The translations under genes were made by a program, and so were the position numbers. The notes below the pieces were generated by a model. The model was not told the DNA's origin. It ran no database searches and saw only the letters and a list, made by a program, of their open reading frames with translations. 64,000 nucleotides of DNA. Source: Bryobacterales bacterium (GTDB lineage Bacteria; Acidobacteriota; Terriglobia; Bryobacterales; Bryobacteraceae). This document shows positions 9,304-17,740 of this stretch, piece after piece. Numbering within the stretch: the first letter of the stretch is position 1; each line of letters begins with the position of its first letter. The stretch spans positions 49,246 to 113,245 of the forward strand of contig JAOAPR010000103.1 in NCBI GenBank assembly GCA_025463005.1, given 5' to 3'.

Positions 9304-10395
9304 TCATCGATTCACAACGGAGGCATAGGGAAGCTCTTCTGTTTCCTCTTCCTCCAGAACTGCAACCGTTTTTTGGGAATTTCCACGATGCGGCAGGAGT
9401 GCGGCGCTTCCGTACACCCATCCCAGAAACTCCACCTCGCTGAACGGGCAACAGTCTACGACCCGCGGCAGCGAGTGCCGATCTGCAACCTGTGTGACGA
9501 AGCCGGCATCAGCGGTAGTTGCCGATTTGATCCCTAACTCGTCCAGCCATTGTGGGTCCTGCGCGCGCCTCACGCCGCTCGGATAACTGAAATGCTGGGG
9601 AGGGCGCAAACCGAGAGCGGCCATACAGTCGCGGTTCTCCAAAATCTCGCGCGCAAATCCCGCCCGGTGAACGGATGTCCGATGCCGGTGAGTGTGCAAC
9701 TGCAGGTCGGCTCCTTCTGCCGACAACTTCCGTGCTTCATCCTCGTTGATCAGACTTAGAACCCGGCTCCGCCGGAAAGCGTCGTAGTCAATAACGAGAC
9801 GCTCCGCCAAATCTTCCAGGAGGCCATCCTTCTGAGTCGCCGTGAGTCTCTTTTGGAGCGCGTAAGTTTGGAGCACAAGGCTCATCCGCTGGCGGCCTTC
9901 CAGGTTCAGGAAAACCTTCCGCGCACTGATCTCCGGCCAATCCAATTGCTGGCCCCGGCCCTTCCACAGCAGGTAGTCAAGCGCCGGATCGAACACCGGA
10001 AGGTTGCGAGCCATGTAGTAGGTGGTCAGATACAACGTCGCGGGAAACCCGTACTCGCGCAGAATCGGCCACGCGGCGCGATAAAAATCTGTAAAACCAT
10101 CATCAAACGTCAGAACCACACTACGCGGTGGCAAACACCCGTCCTCCAGACGCTCGATGGCTTCGCCCAAACCGAGCACGTTGCACCTGGCCTCGCGGAG
10201 CAGGCTCATCCGCCTCTTGAAATTTTCGGCCAGCATGAACAAGGAGGGATTCCATTGGTGCAGTTCGCCCTCTGTTACCCCGTGGTAACAAAGGATTAGC
10301 AGCCGCTGCCGTCGCCAGTTGCTTGCGCCGATCAAGCGGCTGAGACCGCTGGCGTTAGCAGCCCCCAACAAGCCCATTCTGATCCGCCGTAGCAC
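9304..10395 (-). CDS. Polysaccharide deacetylase (NodB homology) family protein
   Basis: A 363-aa protein with the carbohydrate esterase 4 fold. ILCYHGVT (about residues 34-41) is the opening motif. VLTFDDGFTDFY supplies the catalytic/metal Asp pair, QLHTHRHR gives the metal-binding His-x-x-x-His, and HFSYPSG the later motif. Such enzymes N-deacetylate chitin-like, peptidoglycan or exopolysaccharide chains. There is no clear signal peptide, so it may act on lipid-linked or cytoplasm-facing substrate, or the mapped start may be slightly off. A Tyr-rich 39-codon plus-strand remnant just upstream (10481-10600) suggests that the region once held an exopolysaccharide locus. Confidence 0.87.
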   Translation of the reverse strand: MLRRIRMGLLGAANASGLSRLIGASNWRRQRLLILCYHGVTEGELHQWNPSLFMLAENFKRRMSLLREARCNVLGLGEAIERLEDGCLPPRSVVLTFDDGFTDFYRAAWPILREYGFPATLYLTTYYMARNLPVFDPALDYLLWKGRGQQLDWPEISARKVFLNLEGRQRMSLVLQTYALQKRLTATQKDGLLEDLAERLVIDYDAFRRSRVLSLINEDEARKLSAEGADLQLHTHRHRTSVHRAGFAREILENRDCMAALGLRPPQHFSYPSGVRRAQDPQWLDELGIKSATTADAGFVTQVADRHSLPRVVDCCPFSEVEFLGWVYGSAALLPHRGNSQKTVAVLEEEETEELPYASVVNR

Positions 10396-10596
10396 GCTGA
10401 GATCACCTTCGCCGAGCGACGTCGGCCTAGTCTTTAGGATATAACTCTGGCTTATCCCTTTCGCGATTGCAAGGGTATAACTAGATTGGTTTGTACCAGA
10501 CGTTCCGGAGCCGGCCGAAAGTTACGGTTACAAGTACTATCAGTACCAGAAGTCGAGGCAGGAAAACGTAGCTAGTCGAAGAGGCTCCGGGGTGCT

Positions 10597-11514
10597 CTAG
10601 AACGCCTGAGCCGAGGTGATCCCGTTAGCTTCGAGCGCCACCTGCATCTTCTCGAGCGCGGATTTGTGGATCTGCGAAACGCGGCTTTCGTTGATACCCA
10701 GGATGCCGCCGATTTCCTTCATGGTCATCTCGTTGGTGTAGTACAGCAGGACCACTTTCTGATAGCGCTCCGGCAGCGTCTTCATGGCAACGCCCAGTAC
10801 GCTGCGCAGTTGCTCCCGCGCGCAGATGGAATCGGGGTGGGTCTCCGGCTTGGACGGGAAATCGGGGGCTGGAAGATCGTCGCCTTCATTGCCGCGGGTG
10901 GACGCCGAAATCAGACCCACATTGCGAAGATCGATCATCATGGTGCGCCACCGTTCGGTGTCCATGCCCAGTTTTTGCGCTACTTCGGCTTCGGTAGGAT
11001 TGCGCTGGAGCTCGGCGGCCAGGTCGCGCGTGGCGGCCTCTACTTGTTTGTGGCGGCGGCGCATGTCGCGCGAAGCCCAATCGAGCTGGCGCAGGCTATC
11101 GAGAATCGCGCCCTTGATGCGGTGCTTCGCGTAGCTCGAAAACACCACCTGTTTGTCCGGATTGAACTTGCTGGCAGCGTCGAACAGACCCAGAATTCCG
11201 GCGTGGACCAGATCGTCCAGGTCCACGTGGACCGGAAGATTCTCATGAACGCGCACGGCGATGGCTTTTACCAGCGGGACGTGTTCCAGCACCACGCGGT
11301 CGCGCCGCGCCAGTTTCGCAGCCTGCGCAGTGGCCTTAGCGGCAGCCGGATTGGCCTGAGCGGCGTGCCGGCTCGTGCTGGTTGCCACCGGCTTCGCGGG
11401 AACGCGCTGGCGGCTGCTCGGAACCGCGCGGAGCTGAGCCTTCGCTCCCTGTCTCATACCCGTTACTCCCTTAACCGGGCTCGCCGCACGCACTTTCGCT
11501 GGCATCGTCATCAC
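10597..11514 (-). CDS. RNA polymerase sigma factor of the FliA/WhiG class
   Basis: A 305-aa sigma-70 group 3 factor. A basic, Ala-rich N-terminus of about 70 residues precedes region 2 (LVKAIAVRVHENLPVHVDLDDLVHAGILGL, a FliA/WhiG hallmark in which the DLVHAG motif is plain). Then follow region 2.4 (YAKHRIKGAILDSLRQLDWASR), region 3 (RNPTEAEVAQKLGM) and region 4 with its helix-turn-helix (MTMKEIGGILGINESRVSQIHKSALEKM). The GTG start at 11514 has AGGAGG 8 nt upstream (11523-11528); ATG at 11511 is an alternative. No flagellar or anti-sigma gene is adjacent, so its regulon cannot be read from context. Confidence 0.9.
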   Translation of the reverse strand: MMTMPAKVRAASPVKGVTGMRQGAKAQLRAVPSSRQRVPAKPVATSTSRHAAQANPAAAKATAQAAKLARRDRVVLEHVPLVKAIAVRVHENLPVHVDLDDLVHAGILGLFDAASKFNPDKQVVFSSYAKHRIKGAILDSLRQLDWASRDMRRRHKQVEAATRDLAAELQRNPTEAEVAQKLGMDTERWRTMMIDLRNVGLISASTRGNEGDDLPAPDFPSKPETHPDSICAREQLRSVLGVAMKTLPERYQKVVLLYYTNEMTMKEIGGILGINESRVSQIHKSALEKMQVALEANGITSAQAF

Positions 11515-11931
11515 GTGGCAATCCTCCTGGTCGACCTTAGCCGCCCTCTGTGATATTGGTGAACGCCTTCCCTAAGTGCACGCTCCGGACCATCTGCGGC
11601 ATTGAAGAAAAAAGGCGTTCCTGCCGATGCGATGAATGCGCCCCGAATAAAGGGTAATAGTTTAGAATCAGCGGTATTGCCGGATACTCCGGTTCGCCGC
11701 ACGGAAATGCCTCGCACTCGTGTTGTCACCCCGGCCAATAGGGCGGTACCGATTTGGAACTGGTTCTGCACTGCTTTTTCTCAAAATGAAACATTGGTCC
11801 CTGATCGGGACCGCAGACGACTGAATTCTTCGCGTTAAAGAGCAGCTTAAAGGCAGGGCAGGGGTGGAGTATCTCGACGTTTCACCTTAGAGTGGGCTAA
11901 TAATCTATCCGACGTGGCCTATGTCGGCTTC
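11515..11931. other. Intergenic region, no gene recognised
   Basis: About 417 bp without a convincing gene. It holds the ribosome-binding site of the sigma-factor gene (complement of 11523-11528) and short out-of-pattern reading frames whose translations lack any domain character. A GG-N10-GC match to the sigma-54 -24/-12 pattern occurs on the plus strand near 11756-11769, but no plus-strand gene follows it. The long leader of the sigma factor probably lies here. Confidence 0.5.
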
Positions 11932-12090
11932 TTAGCCTTGGCGCTGTTTCAGAACAACTAGCCAGGTCTTGAGCGCGAAAGCCCCTAGAAATATCCACGT
12001 CGCAAGACGAATTTTGCCGTCCAGAGTGAAATAAGCCAGAATCGCAAGCACCGCGTAGCTTGCCATCGTGATTGCAAGCTTTCGATTCAT
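11932..12090 (-). CDS. 52-aa membrane protein, translationally coupled to the TonB-like gene
   Basis: The TAA of the TonB-like gene (12091-12093) is followed without a gap by the ATG at 12090-12088 of this 52-codon frame. It encodes an N-terminal Met-Asn-Arg-Lys, a hydrophobic helix of about 16 residues (LAITMASYAVLAILAY), a short charged turn (DGKIR), a second helix (LATWIFLGAFALKTWLVVL) and a basic KQRQG tail. That is a two-helix hairpin with positive ends, as expected of a real small membrane protein. The stop-start junction implies coupled translation. No family is recognised; a helper of the TonB system is an inference from position only. Confidence 0.65.
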   Translation of the reverse strand: MNRKLAITMASYAVLAILAYFTLDGKIRLATWIFLGAFALKTWLVVLKQRQG

Positions 12091-13062
12091 TTAGGGCTTA
12101 GCGGGCGGAAGGTTGTAGGAGAACGCCATCTGAAGTCGAATCTGATCGCCTTTGTAGGCCGCTGGAAGGGGCGGGAAGGGGTTGGACGCACTGATTCCGG
12201 CCACGGCCGCACGGTCAAACGCCGTGATGCCTGAGGTCGACGCAATCACCAGCTTGGGGACGCCGCCCCGCCGGTCGATGCTGAACTGGATCAGCACCAG
12301 GCCGCGTCGCCCCATTCTTGCGCTGTCGGGAACGATCGCCATCCAATTCCGGCGGACGCTCGCCAGTACTTGGAGCAGATAAGGTTTGAAATCGACGCCA
12401 AGGGGATCGCTCAGCAGTTGCATCTGCCGTAGCGCAGTCGCTTCACTGGCGCCGTCGGGGGAAATGACCATGCTTCCGGCCCCGCCCGGCTGCACCGACG
12501 CGTGGGCGATCTCATCCAAGGCCGTGTTGGGCAGCTTGATAGTTGGATTCTCCGGTGGCGTCACCGGCGCGGCGGCCGCTCCCACACTTTCCAGGACGAT
12601 CTTGGGCTTGTCCGCCGGCTGGGGCAAGGTGGGCACCACGCCCGAAACCGGCGGCGCCGAGACCGCTGCCTGAATCTGCGGGGGAGGAGTGAGCGGGGCT
12701 GGGGGAGCCACTGGACCCCCGGGCGCAGGCGGCACAAATGTCCGGGCTTTCGGGGGAGCTTCTCGCAGGGAGCTCCGAATATCGAGCTGGTGCGTGACCT
12801 TGCCCTTGTTCTCGTCTTTCTGAGTCACCTCGAAGATTTTCGGCGCGAACAGGGGCACCGCCGCTTTGCGAAAATCGGCAGTTACCGGCGGCCCGGTGAA
12901 CCGCGTGGATGTTTCGGGAAGGGTCAGAAACAGCGCCAGGACCGCCACATGGACCAGGAGCGATCCCAAGCCCGCGCGGAACAGACGGCGGGATGTAATA
13001 GGTTCCTGCCACTCGGGAAACAACTCGAGCGGACCGGAATCATTAAGATTTGCCCGGGACAT
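12091..13062 (-). CDS. TonB-like energy-transducer family protein
   Basis: A 323-aa inner-membrane-anchored protein: about 30 cytoplasmic residues, one transmembrane helix (LGSLLVHVAVLALFLTL), a long Pro/Ala-rich periplasmic linker (roughly residues 110-185), and a C-terminal TonB-type domain. That domain has the typical VRRNWMAIVP, VLIQFSIDRRGGV and ASNPFPPLPAAY motifs. TonB proteins pass proton-motive energy to outer-membrane receptors. No ExbB/ExbD gene is adjacent. The ATG at 13062 overlaps the end of the Gfo/Idh gene by 20 bp; a further upstream ATG (13107) would overlap more and is less likely. Confidence 0.88.
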   Translation of the reverse strand: MSRANLNDSGPLELFPEWQEPITSRRLFRAGLGSLLVHVAVLALFLTLPETSTRFTGPPVTADFRKAAVPLFAPKIFEVTQKDENKGKVTHQLDIRSSLREAPPKARTFVPPAPGGPVAPPAPLTPPPQIQAAVSAPPVSGVVPTLPQPADKPKIVLESVGAAAAPVTPPENPTIKLPNTALDEIAHASVQPGGAGSMVISPDGASEATALRQMQLLSDPLGVDFKPYLLQVLASVRRNWMAIVPDSARMGRRGLVLIQFSIDRRGGVPKLVIASTSGITAFDRAAVAGISASNPFPPLPAAYKGDQIRLQMAFSYNLPPAKP

Positions 13063-14017
13063 AGAGCGCCTGAGCCACCAATCGGGCGTGCGCCTCAATT
13101 TTATCAAGAATGTCCTGAGCCACCTCCAGCGCGGCCAGGCCCTCCCGGCCCGTCACCCTCGGAGCGGCCCTGGAAACCACGCAGCCGAAGAAGTTTTCCA
13201 GTTCCAGTCGCAGCGGTTCATCCTTGGTTACCGGCAGCGGCGCATAGCCGATCGATAGCGGCGGCTTAACTGTGAAGCGGGCCGCGTCCTGGCGGGTGTA
13301 ATCGAGCGAGATATACTCGTGCGGCTGGAACAGGCGAAGCTTGCGCACGCGCTCGGTAGAAACACGGCTCGCGGTGAGGTTAGCGACGCAGCCGCCCGGA
13401 AACTGCATCCGCACATTCGCGATGTCCACTTTCTCGGAAAGAATGTGGATGCCCGCCGCGCGGATCTCCTCGGGTGCTTCTTTGGTGAGCGTGAGCACGA
13501 TGTCGATATCGTGAATCATCAGATCGAGCACCACGTCCACGTCCAGACTGCGCGGGCTGAACTCGCTCAACCGGTGTACCTCGAAGAACAGGGGCCGCGA
13601 GATCACTGTTTCGAGCGCCGCCACCGCCGGATTGAACCGCTCCAGATGCCCGACCTGCAGGATCCGTCCGGTACGCTCGGCGGTCTCGACCAGCATGCGG
13701 GCTTCGTCCGCGGTACGAGCAATCGGTTTTTCGATCAGAACATCGACGCCGAGCTCCATCAACTGGCGGCCGATATCGGCATGGCTATGGGTGGGCGTCG
13801 CCACAACGGCGGCGTCCGCTTTTTGGGCCAGTTCTTCCAGGGAAGACAGTGCAGGACAGGTATGGTTTCGGGCAGCCTCTGCCGCCCGCTCGGTGTTGCT
13901 GTCCAAAACCCCGGCCAGCTCCGCGTGATCGGACTGATGAATCACGCGTAGATGGTTTCGGCCGAAGCTGCCTGCTCCGACGACCGCGACGCGGGGTTTC
14001 GATAGGTTCGATGGCAA
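13043..14017 (-). CDS. Gfo/Idh/MocA family oxidoreductase
   Basis: A 324-aa NAD(P)-dependent oxidoreductase. The N-terminal Rossmann motif is VAVVGAGSFGRNHLRV (about 10-25). The catalytic EKPIA motif is near residue 96, followed by VGHLERFNP, and the C-terminal alpha/beta domain has VDVVLDLMIHDIDIVL. Several relatives with the GHLERFNP and D-x-MIHDID signatures act on UDP-sugars near lipid A genes (GnnA-like); that is only a possibility here because no lpx or aminotransferase gene is adjacent. It is the first gene of a tight minus-strand run with the TonB-like and 52-aa genes. Confidence 0.9.
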   Translation of the reverse strand: MPSNLSKPRVAVVGAGSFGRNHLRVIHQSDHAELAGVLDSNTERAAEAARNHTCPALSSLEELAQKADAAVVATPTHSHADIGRQLMELGVDVLIEKPIARTADEARMLVETAERTGRILQVGHLERFNPAVAALETVISRPLFFEVHRLSEFSPRSLDVDVVLDLMIHDIDIVLTLTKEAPEEIRAAGIHILSEKVDIANVRMQFPGGCVANLTASRVSTERVRKLRLFQPHEYISLDYTRQDAARFTVKPPLSIGYAPLPVTKDEPLRLELENFFGCVVSRAAPRVTGREGLAALEVAQDILDKIEAHARLVAQALYVPGKS

Positions 14018-14029
14018 GATATCGACGCG

Positions 14030-14575
14030 CTAGCTTTGGCTCGCCCGCATGGCGGCGATGCGGGCTTGCTGTTCGCGAGTCAGGTGCGGCACGATGCCCA
14101 GCATACGCTCAAGAACCATGAGCTGCGCGCGATGATGCATCTCATGTTCTTTCACGCCCAGGAGCATCTCGAAGCGGCTCTTGGCGGGTGGCTGCGCTCC
14201 CTCGGGGAAGCTGACCTGTTCACCCAGGAAAGCGTCGGATAAACCTTCCAGCCACTTGGCGAACTGATCGCCGCTGGTCCGCAGAAGCTGCACGATTTCC
14301 GCCTTGCTGCGCGATTTCTGCTCCTCGGCCAACATCGGGTGCATAAAGCTGTAGAAATTGAAACCTACCAGCGTGTTGAGCTTTTGTTCGCCATGTATCA
14401 CCGTCGCAAAGCGTGTGCCCAGCGCGATGTGGACCAGTGTCTGGGCCACGGTGCGAGAGTCGGAAGCGGCCTGAAAGCTGTACTTGTCTTCGGGAATCTC
14501 TTCGGCGATCTTGATGGTATTATTCCGGACCGTGCGAAACGCGGCGGCCAAGTCTTTTGCAGAGTAGTAGTTCAT
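14030..14575 (-). CDS. DinB-like superfamily protein
   Basis: A 181-aa four-helix-bundle protein of the DinB/YfiT superfamily. Metal ligands are visible as a His in TLVHIALG and a His-rich pair in GVKEHEMHHRAQL near the C-terminus, the typical three-His layout. Members include thiol-dependent S-transferases and many uncharacterised proteins, several of them DNA-damage inducible. Start chosen at ATG 14575 (MNYYSAKD); ATG 14584 is close and equally possible. The longer open frame to 14746 would overlap the opposite-strand small gene and has no domain character. Confidence 0.85.
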   Translation of the reverse strand: MNYYSAKDLAAAFRTVRNNTIKIAEEIPEDKYSFQAASDSRTVAQTLVHIALGTRFATVIHGEQKLNTLVGFNFYSFMHPMLAEEQKSRSKAEIVQLLRTSGDQFAKWLEGLSDAFLGEQVSFPEGAQPPAKSRFEMLLGVKEHEMHHRAQLMVLERMLGIVPHLTREQQARIAAMRASQS

Positions 14576-14643
14576 CACCCACATTGTAAATCGTCCGTCA
14601 AGGACGGCGCGTTCGGTGATGAGCACGATAGGATGGCTTCGGG

Positions 14644-14859
14644 ATGACGAAACACCGCGCTCAGTTTGCCGATACCGATCCGCATGCAATGGAGGTTTGG
14701 CTGGACTTGTTGCGACGGATGTCGCCTGGAGAAAAATTGGGCGCAACCCTCAATGCATCCCAATTCCTGCTACAGCTGTATGAGATGGGACACTTGCCTC
14801 GCGACTTGGTAATTCGTGCCTACGGCTGGGACCCGGAAGCCGATGGCGACCCCCGCTGA
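14644..14859 (+). CDS. Small conserved protein with apparent internal deletion, partner of nucleotidyltransferase remnant
   Basis: A 71-aa frame opening DTDPHAMEVWLDLLRRMSPGEKL and closing LPRDLVIRAYGWDPEADGDPR (each quoted within length limits by its key residues DTDP, MSPGEKL, YGWDP, GDPR). From memory of acidobacterial genomes, full-length relatives are about 90-95 aa and have an extra ~24-residue segment between LYEMG and HLPRD, so this copy looks internally shortened but in frame. It overlaps the following nucleotidyltransferase remnant by 17 bp, as the intact pairs do. Function unknown; an antitoxin-like role has been suggested only by such pairings. Confidence 0.55.
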   Translation: MTKHRAQFADTDPHAMEVWLDLLRRMSPGEKLGATLNASQFLLQLYEMGHLPRDLVIRAYGWDPEADGDPR

Positions 14860-15158
14860 CGCGTTTGTTCGGTTGCTGCAAGTTTTAGACCGGATGGAAA
14901 TCCCCGGCCGACCATGGACGCCGACATCGTCGCCGATTTGAAGCCAGCCCAAGTCGACGAGTTCGTTTCTCTACTCAAGGCTGATTTCTACGCCGATGCC
15001 CCCGCTATCCGCGAGGCACTCGGCAGCGGGCGATCGTTCAATCTTATTCACTACGCCACGACCTTCAAGATCGACATATTCCCGCTTCGAGATGACCCCT
15101 ACAGCCGGTGGCAACCCTCAAGGTCGACGACTTGCTCGATCGCCTCCTGGCGGAGTGA
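14843..15158 (+). pseudogene. Degraded AbiEii-like / DUF6036-type nucleotidyltransferase
   Basis: Three pieces of one family protein are found in different frames. The start is MATPADAFVRLLQVLDRMEIP from 14843. A shifted frame from 14914 reads MDADIVADLKPAQ...FNLIHYATTFKIDIFPLRDDPYS. A third frame near 15110-15158 reads LKVDDLLDRLLAE and stop. Intact relatives have a GGSxASS-type nucleotide-binding motif between the first two pieces and about 70 residues between the last two; both are missing here. The gene therefore carries at least two internal deletions and frame changes and cannot make a working enzyme. It overlaps the small gene upstream. Confidence 0.75.
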
Positions 15159-15229
15159 CGCAGCCGCCTGGGACCAACCGGAACTTAAGACCTAGCCGAA
15201 GGCTGGGCTGCTAAAATTGAGGTCTCCCC

Positions 15230-17740
15230 ATGGAAATCGAGAAGGTTTATGAGCCCCAGCGGTTCGAGCCGCACTGGGCTAAGTGGTGGGTGGACCAACA
15301 ACTCTTTCACCCTGAGCCCGCACCCGGAGACCCTTATTTTTCGCTGGTCATCCCGCCGCCGAACGTCACCGGCTCGCTCCACATGGGGCACATGTTCGAG
15401 CATTCCATCATCGATGCCCTCATCCGCTGGCATCGCATGCGTGGCGAGCGGACCCTATGGCTGCCCGGCACCGATCACGCCGGCATCGCCACCGAGTTGA
15501 TGGTCGACCGGCAACTGGCGCAGCAGGGCATCCAGAAGCGCGACCTGGGCCGCGAGGAGTTCCTCAAGCGGGTTTGGGAATGGAAGGCGCAGCACGGCGG
15601 CCGAATCGTCGAGCAGATGAAGCGCGCCGGCGATAGCTGCGACTGGTTGCGCGAGCGATTTACGCTCGATCCCGGGTTATCGCGCGCAGTGCGCGAAGCG
15701 TTCGTGCGCCTGTACGAGAAGGGACTCATCTATCGCGCCAATTACATCGTCAACTGGTGCCCGCGCTGCCAGACTGTGCTCTCGGATCTGGAAGTGGAGC
15801 ACGAAGAAACCCAGGGCCATCTGTGGCACATCGCGTATCCGGTGAATGGAAGCTCGCTCAAGCTGGTGGTGGCCACCACGCGCCCGGAAACTATGCTGGG
15901 CGATACCGCGGTCGCCATCAATCCACGCGATCCACGCGCTGCGGAGCTGGCGGGCAAGACCGTGCGGCTGCCGCTGATGGATCGCGATATTCCCATCGTG
16001 CTCGACGAGATGGCCGAGCTCGGATTCGGCTCGGGCGCCGTGAAAATCACGCCTGCGCACGATCCGAATGACTTCGAGGCCGGCAAACGTCACAACTTGC
16101 CGAGCATTCAGGTGATCGACGGCAATGGGCGAATGACTGCTGCCGCAGCGCGGTTTGCAAATTTAGACCGCTTCGAGGCCCGCAAACAGGTGGTTGCCGA
16201 GCTCGAAAAGCTCGGCCTGATGGAGAAGATCGAGCCCTACAAACTCAGCGTCGGCAAGTGTCACCGCTGCAAGACGATCGTCGAGCCGCTGGTTTCAAAG
16301 CAGTGGTGGATGAAGATGAAGCCGCTGGCCGAGCCGGCGATCAAGGCCGTGGAAGAAGGTCGCATCACGTTCGTGCCCGCCAATTGGGCCAAAACCTACT
16401 TCGAGTGGATGTACAACATTCGCGACTGGTGCATCTCGCGGCAACTGTGGTGGGGGCATCGGATTCCGGTGTGGCATTGCGCGACATGCGGCGAAGTCAC
16501 TGTGGCCCGTGAAGATCCCACGCAGTGTGCTCACTGCGGGTCAAAGAACATCGAGCAGGATCCTGACGTGCTCGATACCTGGTTTTCGAGCGGGCTGTGG
16601 CCGTTCTCGACGCTAGGCTGGCCGGATGATACGGCCGATCTGCGGACGTTCTATCCCACCTCGCTGCTGGTGACGGGCTTCGACATCATCTTCTTCTGGG
16701 CCGCGCGCATGATCATGTTCGGCCTGGAATTCATGGGTGAAGTGCCCTTCCAACAGGTTCATATTCACGGCCTGGTGCGCGATGCCGAGCGCCAGAAGAT
16801 GTCCAAGACCAAGGGCAACACCATCGATCCGTTGGTCATTAATGAGCAGTACGGCACCGATGCGGTGCGGTTCGCGCTGCTCAGTAGTGTAGCGCCGGGG
16901 GGCGACATCGCATTCAGCGAAGAGAAGCTGACCTCAGCACGCAATTTCGCAAATAAGATCTGGAATGCATCGCGGTTGCTGTTCAGCAAATCACGGGAGG
17001 GCACGGGCCAGCCCGCTTCACTTGCTGACCGTTGGATAAAGGACCGGCTTAACCGCTGTGCCGAGAAGGTCAACGACGAATTCCGCAATCATCGCTACGA
17101 TCAAGCGGCTTCCAGCCTTTATCACTTCTGGTGGAACGAATTCTGCGACTGGTATCTGGAGATGAAAAAGCTGGACTCAGATTGGAGTTATACCTATGTC
17201 GTCTACGAACAGGCTCTGCGGCTGCTACATCCGCTGATGCCATTTCTCACGGAAGAGCTGTGGCATCGATTGGAGATGCCAGGCAAGTCGATTGCGCTAG
17301 CGGCCTATCCGGAGTTCGATGGCACGATCGATTCTGAGTCGGAACCCGCCGTTTGGACCATCCAGGAAATCGTGACCGAAATCCGTCAGGAACGCGCCGC
17401 AAATAAGGTTGATAAGAGCCAAGCTCTGAAGGCAGCGGTGCGCAGAAATGGCAAAGAACTGAGAAGGATTCAGGAGCACCGGACAATAATTGAGCGGTTG
17501 GCTAATGTCACGCTGACGATCGAAGAAGGGACGCCCGCTCCTGTGAAACTTGACATTCCGATCGACCGCGCGCGTCTGGAGAAAGAGAACGAACAGATTC
17601 AAAAACAGCTCGCCAATCTTGAGCGGCAGTTCACGAACCAGGAATTCATGGCGAAGGCGCCCGAGAAGGTGATTACGGGCATGCAACAGAAGAAAGCCGA
17701 GTACGAGGCTCAGCTTGCCAAAAACCGCGCTGCGCTTTAA
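15230..17740 (+). CDS. valS: Valine--tRNA ligase
   Basis: An 836-aa class Ia synthetase charging tRNA-Val. Signature motifs are GSLHMGHMF (HIGH, about 45-53) and KMSKTKGN (KMSKS, about 524). Two Zn-ribbon-like cysteine pairs (WCPRCQ and CHRCK; also CATCG/CAHCG), the editing CP1 domain with TTRPETMLGDTAV, and the terminal coiled-coil arm typical of ValRS (last ~65 residues) are all present. The start has GAGG 8 nt upstream. It is the first gene of a tight plus-strand run; birA begins inside its 3' end. Confidence 0.97.
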   Translation: MEIEKVYEPQRFEPHWAKWWVDQQLFHPEPAPGDPYFSLVIPPPNVTGSLHMGHMFEHSIIDALIRWHRMRGERTLWLPGTDHAGIATELMVDRQLAQQGIQKRDLGREEFLKRVWEWKAQHGGRIVEQMKRAGDSCDWLRERFTLDPGLSRAVREAFVRLYEKGLIYRANYIVNWCPRCQTVLSDLEVEHEETQGHLWHIAYPVNGSSLKLVVATTRPETMLGDTAVAINPRDPRAAELAGKTVRLPLMDRDIPIVLDEMAELGFGSGAVKITPAHDPNDFEAGKRHNLPSIQVIDGNGRMTAAAARFANLDRFEARKQVVAELEKLGLMEKIEPYKLSVGKCHRCKTIVEPLVSKQWWMKMKPLAEPAIKAVEEGRITFVPANWAKTYFEWMYNIRDWCISRQLWWGHRIPVWHCATCGEVTVAREDPTQCAHCGSKNIEQDPDVLDTWFSSGLWPFSTLGWPDDTADLRTFYPTSLLVTGFDIIFFWAARMIMFGLEFMGEVPFQQVHIHGLVRDAERQKMSKTKGNTIDPLVINEQYGTDAVRFALLSSVAPGGDIAFSEEKLTSARNFANKIWNASRLLFSKSREGTGQPASLADRWIKDRLNRCAEKVNDEFRNHRYDQAASSLYHFWWNEFCDWYLEMKKLDSDWSYTYVVYEQALRLLHPLMPFLTEELWHRLEMPGKSIALAAYPEFDGTIDSESEPAVWTIQEIVTEIRQERAANKVDKSQALKAAVRRNGKELRRIQEHRTIIERLANVTLTIEEGTPAPVKLDIPIDRARLEKENEQIQKQLANLERQFTNQEFMAKAPEKVITGMQQKKAEYEAQLAKNRAAL

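Noticed and set aside
10666..11553. A 295-codon plus-strand frame
   Set aside because: Antisense to the sigma factor; no domain and atypical composition.
11756..11769. Sigma-54 -24/-12 type match (GG-N10-GC)
   Set aside because: No gene follows on that strand within reach, and such a short pattern is expected by chance.
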